From Flavobacteriales bacterium (lineage in GTDB: Bacteria > Bacteroidota > Bacteroidia > Flavobacteriales_F > PHOS-HE28), in contig JADJCS010000004.1 in NCBI GenBank assembly GCA_016703105.1, forward strand, positions 347,618-411,617: DNA of 64,000 nt, given 5' to 3'. The notes under the pieces are model-generated. The model ran no database searches, was not told the origin of the DNA, and saw only the letters and a list, made by a program, of their open reading frames with translations. Below are positions 26,501 through 34,609 of the stretch, piece after piece (position 1 is the first letter of the stretch; every line of letters begins with the position of its first letter). The position numbers were made by a program, and so were the translations under genes.

Positions 26501-26847
26501 CATGGGACGACCTGGGCCGCATGGTGCTGAACCCGGACGTGGTGGTGCGCAGCCGCGGAGTGATCGAGAAGTGCAGCCTCTGCGTCCAGCGGATCCAGGC
26601 GGGCAAGCTCGACGCGAAAAAGGCGAGTACTCCCGTCGCCGACGGCGCCATCCAGACCGCTTGTATGGCCGCCTGTGGCAGCGGTGCCATTGTGTTCGGC
26701 GATCTGAACGACAGCAAGAGCCGTGTCCGCCAATTGCATGGTGAGGAACGCGCTTATTACGCCTTGGAAGAGATCGGTGTGAAACCCAACGTGAGCTACC
26801 TCGCCAAGGTGCGCAACAGCGAGGAGACCGAAGCCCATCACGCCTAA
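23575..26847 (+). CDS. actB: Alternative complex III subunit B, molybdopterin-like/iron–sulfur protein
   Basis: ActB is the large periplasmic subunit, a fusion of a molybdopterin-oxidoreductase-like domain without cofactor and a ferredoxin domain. The 1090-residue product has a twin-arginine motif GRRDFLKFLGF (RR at 50–51) and a lipobox-like LAAC (Cys 69). The C-terminal ferredoxin domain has CTGCGACITAC, CQHCNHAPCETVC and CIGTRYCSNNC clusters plus CSLCVQRI, fitting several [4Fe-4S]/[3Fe-4S] centres. Such a long stretch before the twin-arginine motif is unusual for Tat signals generally. The frame is open from 23536, but ATG 23575 is the first start after the actA stop (17-base gap). Confidence 0.95.
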   Translation: MSSSKRYWQDLAQLEQASDVIKGRENEFQTPLPIDEMLADKGLTGSTTGRRDFLKFLGFGVGAAALAACETPVIKSIPYVNKPEEIVPGVATWYASTYYDGSDYASILVKTREGRPIHIMGNPRFGINRNPKLSVGAVSARINSSVLGLYDSERLKGPVKYVVGENGTAGQASTWSEADKAIMAKLDAVATGDKRIVLLTGTVISPSTKAAIAKLQGKYASAPAAEGSVATSKVDHVQYDAISYSGLTNANEKSFGLRVMPSYDLTKADVIVAVDCDFLSTWGSTTEHSWQYTSRRRPEDGGMNKHWQFEARMSNTGANADMRVAVKVSELPAVVIGLHDAIAKKAGGATVGGGSENASVARAADELWAAKGKSLVLAGSNDEGVQTLVNSINTMLGNYGSTIDLANPTYFYQGDDAAMDKLVADMNAGRIGALLIADVNPAYQLSNAAEFRTGLGKVDLSVHMGTHADETASLCHWNCADHHFLESWNDLMPKTGRYALAQPTIRPLFDTRQWQESLLRWAGDMGSYHELIRSTWRTAMSSRTDAATMPPFERVWETSLHDGGFDAYTGTPSAVVFTGDVKVAGDLAKKSASVAGEWELALYTKESIGDGRHANNPWLQELPDPLSKVTWDNYVLMAPVDMKRLGLNIYLGQEHPASLVKVAANGGEIELPVVPAPGQKAGTISIALGYGRGANGERVGRAACLLGEDGLVVPVGRNAYPFTSRVNGTVSYAALSATVSPTGATYPMALTQTHMTDMDRHSAVKETSLGVWAKHDPKGTYNHPHTMAVHEDVNEDGAIDARDRKPVKDFDLWEEHPLGVNHRWGMSIDLNSCTGCGACITACTSENNVSVVGKDEVRRSREMHWLRLDRYYSSEMTKERAQEEGVGKIDMYLRMEVPEENPKVVFMPMMCQHCNHAPCETVCPVAATTHSNEGLNMMAYNRCIGTRYCSNNCPYKVRRFNWFNYVTAKFGEVNPAWDDLGRMVLNPDVVVRSRGVIEKCSLCVQRIQAGKLDAKKASTPVADGAIQTACMAACGSGAIVFGDLNDSKSRVRQLHGEERAYYALEEIGVKPNVSYLAKVRNSEETEAHHA

Positions 26848-26866
26848 GCAAAACGGAAAGGACCCC

Positions 26867-28255
26867 ATGCATTCCGAATCCGCGATCCGCGAACCGCTCA
26901 TCCTGGGCCACAAGACCTATCACGATATCACTTCTGATATCGTTGGGCCCATTGAGAACAAGGCCCCACGTGCTTGGTACGTGCTGCTCACCATCAGCAG
27001 CCTGATCGCCTTGTACGGCATCGGCTGCATCATGTACCTCATCGGTACCGGTATCGGGGTATGGGGCTTGAACAAGACCGTGGATTGGGCCTGGGATATC
27101 ACCAACTTCGTTTGGTGGGTGGGCATCGGCCATGCGGGCACGCTCATCAGCGCGGTGCTGCTTTTATTCCGGCAACGTTGGCGCATGGCCATCAACCGCA
27201 GCGCCGAGGCCATGACCATTTTCGCGGTGATCATGGCGGCCACCTTCCCGGTGATCCACATGGGCCGGGTTTGGATGGCGTATTGGGTGCTTCCCCTTCC
27301 GAACACCTTTGGCTCATTGTGGGTGAACTTCAACAGCCCGCTTCTTTGGGACGTGTTCGCGATCAGCACCTACTTCACGGTGTCGCTGGTGTTCTGGTAC
27401 ATCGGTCTGATCCCCGACTTTGCCACCATACGGGACCGGGTGACCACCAAAGGCATGAAACGCGCCTACAGCATCCTGAGCTTCGGATGGACCGGCAATG
27501 CGAAAGCATGGACCCGCTTCGAGGAGGTGAGCTTGGTGCTGGCGGGCATCGCCACCCCGCTGGTATTCTCGGTGCATAGCGTGGTGAGCATGGACTTCGC
27601 GACATCGATCATCCCCGGCTGGCACACCACCATCTTCCCACCCTACTTCGTGAGCGGCGCCGTGTTCAGCGGCTTCGCCATGGTGCAGACGCTGCTCCTC
27701 GTGATGCGCAAGGTGATGAAGTTGGAGAGCTACATCACCGTGAAGCATGTGGAGTACATGAACATCGTGATCATCGTGACCGGCTCGATCGTGGGCGTCG
27801 CGTACATCACCGAACTCTTCATTAGCTGGTACAGCGGCGTGGAGTACGAGAGCTACGCCTTTATCAACCGCGCGACCGGTCCGTATTGGTGGAGCTACTG
27901 GGCGATGATGACCTGCAACGTGGTGAGCCCCCAGGTGTTCTGGTTCAAGAAGCTGCGCACCCACTTGGGCTTCACCTTCTTCATGAGCATCATCGTGAAC
28001 ATCGGGATGTGGTTCGAGCGCTTCGTGATCATCGTCACCAGTTTGCACCGCGATTATCTGCCGAGCAGCTGGACCCTGTTCCACCCCAGTTGGGTGGACG
28101 TGGGGATCTTCATCGGTACGCTCGGCATCTTTTTCACCCTGTACTTGTTGTTCGCCCGTTTCTTCCCGGTGTTGGCCCTGAACGAGATGAAGAGCATCCT
28201 GAAGATCAGTGGCGAGAGCTACAAGCAGCAACAGGCCCAACACCACCATCACTGA
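26867..28255 (+). CDS. actC: Alternative complex III subunit C, NrfD-like membrane protein
   Basis: ActC is the NrfD/PsrC-type integral membrane subunit with the quinol site. The 462-residue protein has about ten membrane helices (for example VLLTISSLIALYGIGCIMYL and a helix around AMTIFAVIMAATFPVIHMG). Conserved family text includes HMGRVWMAYW, SVHSVVSMDFATSIIPGWH and FFPPY-like IFPPYFVSGAVFSGFAM. A His-rich C-terminal tail (QQQAQHHHH) is present. It lies 19 bases after actB and 4 before actD. Confidence 0.95.
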   Translation: MHSESAIREPLILGHKTYHDITSDIVGPIENKAPRAWYVLLTISSLIALYGIGCIMYLIGTGIGVWGLNKTVDWAWDITNFVWWVGIGHAGTLISAVLLLFRQRWRMAINRSAEAMTIFAVIMAATFPVIHMGRVWMAYWVLPLPNTFGSLWVNFNSPLLWDVFAISTYFTVSLVFWYIGLIPDFATIRDRVTTKGMKRAYSILSFGWTGNAKAWTRFEEVSLVLAGIATPLVFSVHSVVSMDFATSIIPGWHTTIFPPYFVSGAVFSGFAMVQTLLLVMRKVMKLESYITVKHVEYMNIVIIVTGSIVGVAYITELFISWYSGVEYESYAFINRATGPYWWSYWAMMTCNVVSPQVFWFKKLRTHLGFTFFMSIIVNIGMWFERFVIIVTSLHRDYLPSSWTLFHPSWVDVGIFIGTLGIFFTLYLLFARFFPVLALNEMKSILKISGESYKQQQAQHHHH

Positions 28256-28259
28256 GCCC

Positions 28260-28790
28260 ATGGCCAACAAGGTCGTTTACGCGGTCTATGAGGCCCCCGA
28301 GGTGCTGAAAAGCGCCGCGCGCAAGCTGGTGACCGCTGGCGTGAAAGTGCGCGATGTGTTCAGCCCGTTCCCCATCCATGGCATCGACCCGATCATCGGG
28401 GTGAAGCGCACGCGTCTGGGTATCGCGGCCTTCATGTACGGTATCACGGGCACCAGCCTTGCCCTGCTGGGGTTCTGGTATTTCATGATCCATGACTGGC
28501 CCATGAACATCGGTGGCAAACCGAATATGACGCTTTACCAGAACCTGCCCGCGTTCGTGCCGGTGATGTTCGAGTTCACGGTGTTCTGTGCGGCCCACGG
28601 CATGGCGCTCACCTACCTGATCCGCAATAAGACCCTGCCCGGTATGCCGGCCCGCAACCCGGACCCGCGCAGCACGGACGACAAGTTCATCATCGAGGTG
28701 CGCACGGAGGACAATGCGCAGGGTGGTGATGCGATCGTGGAATTGCTCCGCGGCACCGAAGCCTTGGAGATCAACGAACGCCAATACTGA
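28260..28790 (+). CDS. actD: Alternative complex III subunit D (DUF3341)
   Basis: ActD is a 176-residue membrane subunit. The N-terminal cytoplasmic domain (about 1–55) carries YAVYEAPEVLKSAARKL and FPIHGIDPIIGVKRTRLG. Two helices follow (about 60–80 and 100–125), with family text GGKPNMTLYQNLPAFVPVMFEF across the loop. The soluble tail ends in TEALEINERQY. The frame is open from 28209, but ATG 28260 lies 4 bases after the actC stop and matches family starts. Confidence 0.93.
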   Translation: MANKVVYAVYEAPEVLKSAARKLVTAGVKVRDVFSPFPIHGIDPIIGVKRTRLGIAAFMYGITGTSLALLGFWYFMIHDWPMNIGGKPNMTLYQNLPAFVPVMFEFTVFCAAHGMALTYLIRNKTLPGMPARNPDPRSTDDKFIIEVRTEDNAQGGDAIVELLRGTEALEINERQY

Positions 28791-28795
28791 GCCCC

Positions 28796-29485
28796 ATGCG
28801 CATGCAGCCCTTGAGCATCGGAACGGCCCTGACGGTGATGGCCCTCTTCACCGCCTGTGGGGAGCCCAACAGCCCCGGTGTAGAGTACATGCCCGATATG
28901 TACCGCAGCCCTTCCATGGAAGCCTACTTGGACTATGGCCAGGACCCGTTCATCTTCGGGGACAGTCTGGCCGAAGCGCAACGGGAGCGTCAAAGCGCTC
29001 GACTACCGGTGGCGGGGACGGTGCCGTTCAGCATGGACCCGAGCAAGAAGGAGTTCAACTTTCCGTACCCCTATCCGGCTACTCCCGAGGGCTACGAGCA
29101 AGCGGGCTTGGAGTTGAAGAGCCCCATTGCAATGACCCAGCAGGCCGTGGACCAGGGCAAAGTGATCTACACCAAGTTCTGCCTGCACTGCCACGGAGAA
29201 AAAGGCGAAGGGGACGGTGCGGTCGTGACGAACGGCAAGTACTCCCAACCACCCAGCTACACAGCCGCACTGAAGGATCTTCCTGAAGGAAAGATCTTCC
29301 ACAGTTTGGTCTACGGGAAGAACGTGGCCATGGGCAGCCATGCCGGCCAATTGGATAAGGAGGAGCGTTGGCTAGTGACACGTTACGTGCAATACCTGCA
29401 GAACGGCGGCAAGATGGACCGTGCGGTCACCGCGCCCGCGGACAGCACCGCCGCCCCCGCGTCGGCCGCCCCCGCAGTCAAGTGA
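28796..29485 (+). CDS. actE: Alternative complex III subunit E, monoheme cytochrome c lipoprotein
   Basis: ActE is a lipid-anchored periplasmic cytochrome c of the complex. The 229-residue protein has a lipoprotein signal ending LFTACG (Cys 21), a proline/tyrosine-rich region with VEYMPDMYRSPSMEAY, and one heme motif CLHCH (about 128–132). Downstream methionines such as NVAMGSHAGQL could be the distal ligand. It ends with an Ala/Pro-rich tail. It sits 5 bases after actD. Confidence 0.94.
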   Translation: MRMQPLSIGTALTVMALFTACGEPNSPGVEYMPDMYRSPSMEAYLDYGQDPFIFGDSLAEAQRERQSARLPVAGTVPFSMDPSKKEFNFPYPYPATPEGYEQAGLELKSPIAMTQQAVDQGKVIYTKFCLHCHGEKGEGDGAVVTNGKYSQPPSYTAALKDLPEGKIFHSLVYGKNVAMGSHAGQLDKEERWLVTRYVQYLQNGGKMDRAVTAPADSTAAPASAAPAVK

Positions 29486-29508
29486 ACCACGACGAACCAG
29501 GAGCAGCG

Positions 29509-30717
29509 ATGAACTTCACCTTCAGTAAACGGGCCCGCGGCCTCAGCATGGCGCTGATGTTGGTCGGTGCCGTGGCAGCCGTGATCGGCATCCTTGGTGA
29601 CCACAGCGAGCATCACCAACATTCGTGGGCCAGCTTGTTCGTCAATGGCTTCTTCTTCTTCGGGATCGCCACGGGCACCCTTTTCTTCTATGCCTTGCAG
29701 AACGCCACCGAGACCGCTTGGAGCGTAATGGTGAAGCGGATCTATGAGGGCCTTATGAGTTTTCTGCCGATCACGGCCGTGGTGCTGGTGGTCTGTTTCC
29801 TCGCGGGTTCTTTCGGCCTCCACCACATCTGGCATTGGATGGACCCCCGCGTTACGGATCCGAACGACCTGGAGCACTTCGACGCCTTGATCGCCGGGAA
29901 ATCCGCCTTCCTCAACCTGCCCTTCTTCTGGGTGCGCACGCTCGCTTATCTCGGGTGTTTCGTTTTCGGCGCCTGGTGGTTCCGCAAACAGAGCTTGGAA
30001 ATGGACCAGCTCACGGGCGATACGTTGGTGAAGCGCCACTTGCTCACCTATCGACGCGGGGCCTTGTTCCTGGTGTTCTTCGCGGTGTTCAGCAGTATCC
30101 TTTCCTGGGATTGGCTCATGAGCATCGATGCGCACTGGTTCAGCACCTTGTTCGGTTGGTACGTGTTCGCGGGCATGTGGGTGAGCGCCATGGTGTGCGC
30201 GGTGGTACTGGTGCTCTATCTCCGCCGCAAGGGATATATGCCCCAGTTGAGCAATAGCCATGTGCATGACATGGGCAAATGGGTGTTCGCCATCAGCTTC
30301 TTGTGGAGCTACCTTTGGTTCAGCCAGTTCATGCTGATCTGGTACGCCAATATCCCCGAGGAGGTAACGTGGCACCAAACGAGGATCAATGAGCATCCCT
30401 GGCTGCTCTGGGGTATGTTCTTTACCAACTTCGCTGTACCCATGGTGCTGCTCATGAGCCGAGACGCCAAACGCAACCCCCGGTTCCTCATGTTCGTGGG
30501 CACTGTGATCTTCATTGGCCACTGGTTGGACGCGATCCAGATCGTGATGCCGGGTGCGGTAGGTCATAATTTCCACGGCGTGGGTCTGTTGGAGGTGGGT
30601 ATGTTCCTGGCGTTCCTCGGACTGTTGATCCACCGCACGCTCACCACCTTGACCAAGGCACCGCTCACCCCGGTACATCACCCCTTCCTCGAAGAGAGCA
30701 TCCATCACCAGATCTGA
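29509..30717 (+). CDS. actF: Alternative complex III subunit F, NrfD-like membrane protein
   Basis: ActF is the second NrfD-like integral membrane subunit, homologous to ActC. The 402-residue protein has about ten helices, with family text DWLMSIDAHWFSTLFGWYVF, SFLWSYLWFSQFMLIWYANI and NIPEEVTWHQTR. A C-terminal His-containing tail is present. The frame is open from 29368 inside actE, but ATG 29509 is the first sensible start after the actE stop (23-base gap). Confidence 0.94.
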   Translation: MNFTFSKRARGLSMALMLVGAVAAVIGILGDHSEHHQHSWASLFVNGFFFFGIATGTLFFYALQNATETAWSVMVKRIYEGLMSFLPITAVVLVVCFLAGSFGLHHIWHWMDPRVTDPNDLEHFDALIAGKSAFLNLPFFWVRTLAYLGCFVFGAWWFRKQSLEMDQLTGDTLVKRHLLTYRRGALFLVFFAVFSSILSWDWLMSIDAHWFSTLFGWYVFAGMWVSAMVCAVVLVLYLRRKGYMPQLSNSHVHDMGKWVFAISFLWSYLWFSQFMLIWYANIPEEVTWHQTRINEHPWLLWGMFFTNFAVPMVLLMSRDAKRNPRFLMFVGTVIFIGHWLDAIQIVMPGAVGHNFHGVGLLEVGMFLAFLGLLIHRTLTTLTKAPLTPVHHPFLEESIHHQI

Positions 30718-30759
30718 CGAACAACTACAGGGACCGAGAGTCTTCTCAATAGGCGAACG

Positions 30760-32040
30760 ATGACGAAGCTGCTGATCATACTGGTCCTGGTGCTGGCCCT
30801 CCTGGCCATCGCGCAGCTGGCCCGGGTGTACGAACTCACCTCGCGGTTGCGCGGCAAACGCGAGGAGGATATTTCCCCGGCCGACACGCGTATGAACGCG
30901 AACCTGATGTACATCTTCCTGGTGGTCTACTTCGCCTTCTTCGCATGGCTGGCCTGGGCCTATAAGGACAAGATGCTGCCCGTCGCGGCGAGCGAACACG
31001 GTGTCGCATTGGACGAACTGCTTAACTTCAACTGGCTCATCCTCATCATCGTCTTCATCATCACGAACGTTGCCCTGTTCTGGTTCGCGGGCAAATACGC
31101 CTTCAAGGAGGGAAGAAAGGCGTATTACTACGCGCACAACAACAAATTGGAGTTGGTTTGGACGGTGGTCCCGGCATTGTTCCTCGCGGTGATCATCATC
31201 TTCGGGCTGCGGGTCTGGAACGATATCACTACGCCCGCCTCGGCCGAGGCGCTGAAGGTGGAGCTCTATGCCAAGCAGTTCGACTGGACGGCACGCTACC
31301 CTGGCGCTGATGGTGCCTTGGGTGCCACCGACTTCCGCTTGATCAACGATGGGAACCCCTTGGGGATAGTCACAAGAGAGAGCGTGGCGATGCGTTTGGG
31401 CGAGTTGAAGGCGGAGATCGACGCGATGGACTCCACCATGCACCACGGCATCCTGCCGGATGTCAAGGTGAATGAGCTGGAGGCGCGGATCGCCAAGTTG
31501 GAGCGCACCAGCGCGCGCATCGTTAACCTGCGTACCATGATGGAACAGGATATTGCCGAGAAAGGTGAGGCAAGCCCCTATACCCACGGTGCGGACGACG
31601 TTGTGATCAAGGAGTTCCACCTGCCCCTGCGGATGGAGGCGGATATCATGGTGCGCAGCCGCGATGTGATCCACAGCGCTTACCTGCCGCACATGCGCGC
31701 GCAGATGAACGCCGTACCGGGCATGACCACCCGGATCAAAATGACGCCGACCATCAGCACCGACAGTATGCGAACGGTGACCAAGAACGAGGCCTTCGAC
31801 TTCATCCTCCTCTGCAACAAGATCTGCGGAGCGAGCCATTACAATATGCAGATGCCCCTCGTGGTCGAGAGCCCGGCCGACTATAAGGCCTGGTATGCTG
31901 AAGCGATGAAGAAGCCCTTCCAGCCTTCCGCACTTCCGTTAGCCCCTGCTCCAGCGGTGTCCGACAGCACCGTTGTGGCCGCCGATACCACGGCGGCAAT
32001 GAAGGTGGACACCACCGCCACCGCGTCTTTGAAGAACTGA
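30760..32040 (+). CDS. coxB: Cytochrome c oxidase subunit II
   Basis: Subunit II holds the CuA centre that accepts electrons and passes them to subunit I. The 426-residue protein has hydrophobic helices near 2–20, 50–68, 90–112 and 135–152. The CuA domain follows with ligand His 305 in DVIHSAYLPHM and the binuclear motif Cys352–Cys356–His360–Met363 (CNKICGASHYNM). The usual Glu between the cysteines is Lys here, as I recall for other Bacteroidota. A helical, charged insertion (about 192–280) splits the cupredoxin fold. The N-terminal extra helix and Ala/Thr-rich tail are lineage features. It lies 42 bases after actF. Confidence 0.95.
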   Translation: MTKLLIILVLVLALLAIAQLARVYELTSRLRGKREEDISPADTRMNANLMYIFLVVYFAFFAWLAWAYKDKMLPVAASEHGVALDELLNFNWLILIIVFIITNVALFWFAGKYAFKEGRKAYYYAHNNKLELVWTVVPALFLAVIIIFGLRVWNDITTPASAEALKVELYAKQFDWTARYPGADGALGATDFRLINDGNPLGIVTRESVAMRLGELKAEIDAMDSTMHHGILPDVKVNELEARIAKLERTSARIVNLRTMMEQDIAEKGEASPYTHGADDVVIKEFHLPLRMEADIMVRSRDVIHSAYLPHMRAQMNAVPGMTTRIKMTPTISTDSMRTVTKNEAFDFILLCNKICGASHYNMQMPLVVESPADYKAWYAEAMKKPFQPSALPLAPAPAVSDSTVVAADTTAAMKVDTTATASLKN

Positions 32041-32060
32041 ACCGTTAAGCCAGCAGGACC

Positions 32061-33869
32061 ATGGGTTCCGTAGCGACCGCCCCCCACAATACCGCCGGAC
32101 ACGCCCACCACGCGGAGCACCACCACGAGGAGAGCTTCGTGTCGAAGTACGTCTTCTCGCATGACCACAAGATGATCAGCAAGCAATTCCTGATCACGGC
32201 CATCATCATGGCTTGCGTGGCGGTGATGATGAGCGTGTTCTTCCGCTTGCAATTGGCCTGGCCGGGTGAAGGCTTCGCCATAACCAACTTCTTCCTGGGC
32301 GATAAGTGGGCACCCAACGGTGTGCTCGATCCGAACATGTACTTGGGCCTGATCACCATCCATGGAACGATCATGGTGTTTTTCGTGCTCACGGGGGGGC
32401 TGAGTGGCACCTTCAGCAACCTGTTGATACCCTTGCAGGTAGGTGCGCGCGACATGGCGAGCGGTTTCCTCAATATGCTGAGCTACTGGTTCTTCTTCGT
32501 CAGCAGCGTCTTGATGCTCGCCTCGCTCTACGTGGAAGGTGGTCCGGCGAGCGCGGGTTGGACCGTGTATCCGCCCTTGAGCGCATTACCCCAGTCCATA
32601 CCCGGTTCGGGCACCGGCATGACCCTCTGGCTGGTGAGCATGGCCCTCTTCATCGCCAGCGCTTTGCTCGGCGGTCTCAACTATGTCGTGACCGTTCTGA
32701 ACCTGCGTACCAAAGGCATGAAGATGACGCGCATGCCGCTCACGATATGGGCCTTCTTCGTGACCGCTGTGCTGGGTATACTCAGCTTCCCGGTGCTATT
32801 GAGCGCGGCATTGCTTCTTTTGTTGGATCGTTCGCTAGGCACCAGTTTCTACTTGAGCGAGATCCACGTCGCTGGCGAAGCGCTCGATCACACCGGCGGT
32901 AGTCCGATCCTCTTCCAGCACCTGTTCTGGTTCTTGGGCCATCCCGAAGTGTATATCGTGCTCCTTCCCGCATTGGGAATTACGAGCGAGGTGATCGCGA
33001 CGAACAGCCGCAAACCCATTTTCGGTTACCGTGCCATGATCGGATCCATTTTGGCGATCGGCTTTCTGAGTTTCATCGTGTGGGGCCATCACATGTTCAT
33101 CACCGGCATGAACCCCTTCCTCGGATCGGTCTTCGTTTTCACCACTTTGTTGATCGCCATTCCGAGCGCGGTGAAGGTCTTCAACTACATCACCACGCTT
33201 TGGCGCGGCAATCTGGTGCTGAGCCCCGCCATGCTCTTCAGCATCGGTCTGGTGGCCACGTTCATCGCCGGTGGTCTCACGGGCATCATTCTGGCGGATA
33301 GCGCGCTCGATATCAACGTTCACGACACCTACTTCGTGGTGGCGCACTTCCACATCGTTATGGGTATGAGCGCCATCTTCGGCATGTTCGCTGGTATCTA
33401 CCATTGGTTCCCGAAGATGTACGGAAAGATGATGAACACGCGGTTGGGCTTCGCGCACTTCTGGCTCACTTTCGTCAGCGCTTTCGGCGTGTTCTTCCCC
33501 ATGCACTTCATCGGCTTGGCCGGTGCGCCGCGCCGCTACTACAGCTATTCGGAGTTCCCGATGTTCGATGGTGTGGTGGACCTGAACGTGCTGGTCACGG
33601 TGTTCGCTGTGATCGGGGCTCTCGCCCAAGTGCTCTTCCTCTACAATTTCTTCTACAGCATCTTCCGCGGCCCGAAGGCGGTGCAGAACCCTTGGCGCGG
33701 CAACACCTTGGAATGGACAACGCCTGTGGCGCATATGCACGGGAACTGGCCGGGCCCCATACCTACGGTGCATCGTTGGCCCTACGATTACAGCAAGCCG
33801 GGAAAGGCGGAGGATTTCGTTCTCCAGACCGAACCCTTGGCGGAGGACGAGCACGAGGAGCACGGCTAG
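32061..33869 (+). CDS. coxA: Cytochrome c oxidase subunit I
   Basis: This is the catalytic heme–copper subunit, which reduces oxygen to water and pumps protons. The 602-residue protein has about 12 helices. Ligands are visible: HGTIMVFF for low-spin heme, HPEVYIVLLP (CuB His with the cross-linked Tyr), WGHHMFITGM (the CuB His pair) and HDTYFVVAHFHIVM (both heme histidines). The pattern fits the A-type oxidases. It is the last gene of the operon. No coxC (subunit III) or heme A/O synthase follows, so these lie elsewhere. Confidence 0.97.
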   Translation: MGSVATAPHNTAGHAHHAEHHHEESFVSKYVFSHDHKMISKQFLITAIIMACVAVMMSVFFRLQLAWPGEGFAITNFFLGDKWAPNGVLDPNMYLGLITIHGTIMVFFVLTGGLSGTFSNLLIPLQVGARDMASGFLNMLSYWFFFVSSVLMLASLYVEGGPASAGWTVYPPLSALPQSIPGSGTGMTLWLVSMALFIASALLGGLNYVVTVLNLRTKGMKMTRMPLTIWAFFVTAVLGILSFPVLLSAALLLLLDRSLGTSFYLSEIHVAGEALDHTGGSPILFQHLFWFLGHPEVYIVLLPALGITSEVIATNSRKPIFGYRAMIGSILAIGFLSFIVWGHHMFITGMNPFLGSVFVFTTLLIAIPSAVKVFNYITTLWRGNLVLSPAMLFSIGLVATFIAGGLTGIILADSALDINVHDTYFVVAHFHIVMGMSAIFGMFAGIYHWFPKMYGKMMNTRLGFAHFWLTFVSAFGVFFPMHFIGLAGAPRRYYSYSEFPMFDGVVDLNVLVTVFAVIGALAQVLFLYNFFYSIFRGPKAVQNPWRGNTLEWTTPVAHMHGNWPGPIPTVHRWPYDYSKPGKAEDFVLQTEPLAEDEHEEHG

Positions 33870-33889
33870 TCCCATGGTGTGTCAGTCAG

Positions 33890-33927
33890 GTCCCCCTTTG
33901 GCTCGGCTGAAGGGGGACTTACTTTTT
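33890..33927 (+). terminator. Intrinsic terminator after coxA
   Basis: A 9-base-pair stem GTCCCCCTT/AAGGGGGAC (33890–33898 with 33910–33918) is followed by TTACTTTTTCC. It starts 20 bases after the coxA stop. The tail also reads TACTTTTT (33920–33927), a possible -7 box for the next gene whose ATG lies 6 bases further on. Confidence 0.7.
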
Positions 33928-33933
33928 CCACCG

Positions 33934-34563
33934 ATGCGTGCATGGTTGCTGGCCGGGATGTTGGTCTCCGGCCTGTGCGCTAGAGCGCAGTTATTGGACA
34001 GCATCGGGCTGTTCCTCGGGCAGAAACCGAGGTTGAACTTGGTGGTGGATACGCGCGGCTCGTTCGTCAGCAACCGGCAGGTCACCGTCATGGGTTTGCG
34101 GATCGGTCTAGAACATGGCGCGCGGGTGCGGTACGGGATCGGCTACAATTTCCTGCTCACCCAAGTGGAGAGGGAGCGCACCGTGTCTGAAATGGGAGCG
34201 GAACGAATAGCGGCTACGAGGCTGCGCCTGGGTTATTTCGCCCCCTACTTCAGCTATTCGTTCTATGTGCGCAAGCGCTGGGAGGTGAGCATACCGGTGC
34301 AGGTCGGTGTGGGCAGTGGGTCCTTGATATACCGCGATCTGGACGGGGATCGGCAGAAACTGCAACGCACCACAGTATGGGTCTATGAGCCCTTGATGGT
34401 GGTGCAGTACCGCTTCTGGAAGTACGCCTCGTTCCAACTGGGTTGGGGCTACCGGGTCGTGGCACGTAGCAAAGGATTGGACGAGCTGCTTACCGCGCCG
34501 ATCTATGTGTTGGGTATCCGGGTGTTCACGCGGGAGCTGTGGCAGAACCTCCGTGGTGGCTGA
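33934..34563 (+). CDS. Predicted outer-membrane beta-barrel protein, unknown function
   Basis: This 209-residue protein has a signal peptide (MRAWLLAGMLVSGLCARAQ) followed by alternating amphipathic strands typical of a small barrel. Examples are RLNLVVDTRGSFVSNRQ, LRLGYFAPYFSYSFYV and FQLGWGYRVVARS. I know no function. The frame is open from 33874 across the terminator hairpin; ATG 33934 gives the signal peptide and lies after the T-rich tail. It precedes ruvB with a 46-base gap that holds a separate -7 box. Confidence 0.72.
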   Translation: MRAWLLAGMLVSGLCARAQLLDSIGLFLGQKPRLNLVVDTRGSFVSNRQVTVMGLRIGLEHGARVRYGIGYNFLLTQVERERTVSEMGAERIAATRLRLGYFAPYFSYSFYVRKRWEVSIPVQVGVGSGSLIYRDLDGDRQKLQRTTVWVYEPLMVVQYRFWKYASFQLGWGYRVVARSKGLDELLTAPIYVLGIRVFTRELWQNLRGG

Positions 34564-34592
34564 TGATCAGGCCTCGCGGGTGGACCCTCCGT

Positions 34593-34600
34593 TACCTTTG
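34593..34600 (+). promoter_or_regulatory. ruvB: Putative -7 box for ruvB
   Basis: TACCTTTG matches TAnnTTTG exactly and ends 9 bases before ATG 34610. It supports the shorter ruvB start over the frame opening at 34505. Confidence 0.55.
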
Positions 34601-34609
34601 GCACCCGCC

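Noticed and set aside
29383..31839. 818-residue open frame on the minus strand
   Set aside because: It is antisense to actF and coxB, whose family motifs are certain. Long mirrored frames arise from high GC and codon bias, and the translation is His/Gln/Glu-rich without domains.
32061..33930. Missing subunit III gene as a truncated oxidase operon
   Set aside because: In Bacteroidota the act–cox operon commonly ends with coxA and subunit III lies elsewhere; the terminator after coxA supports a natural end.
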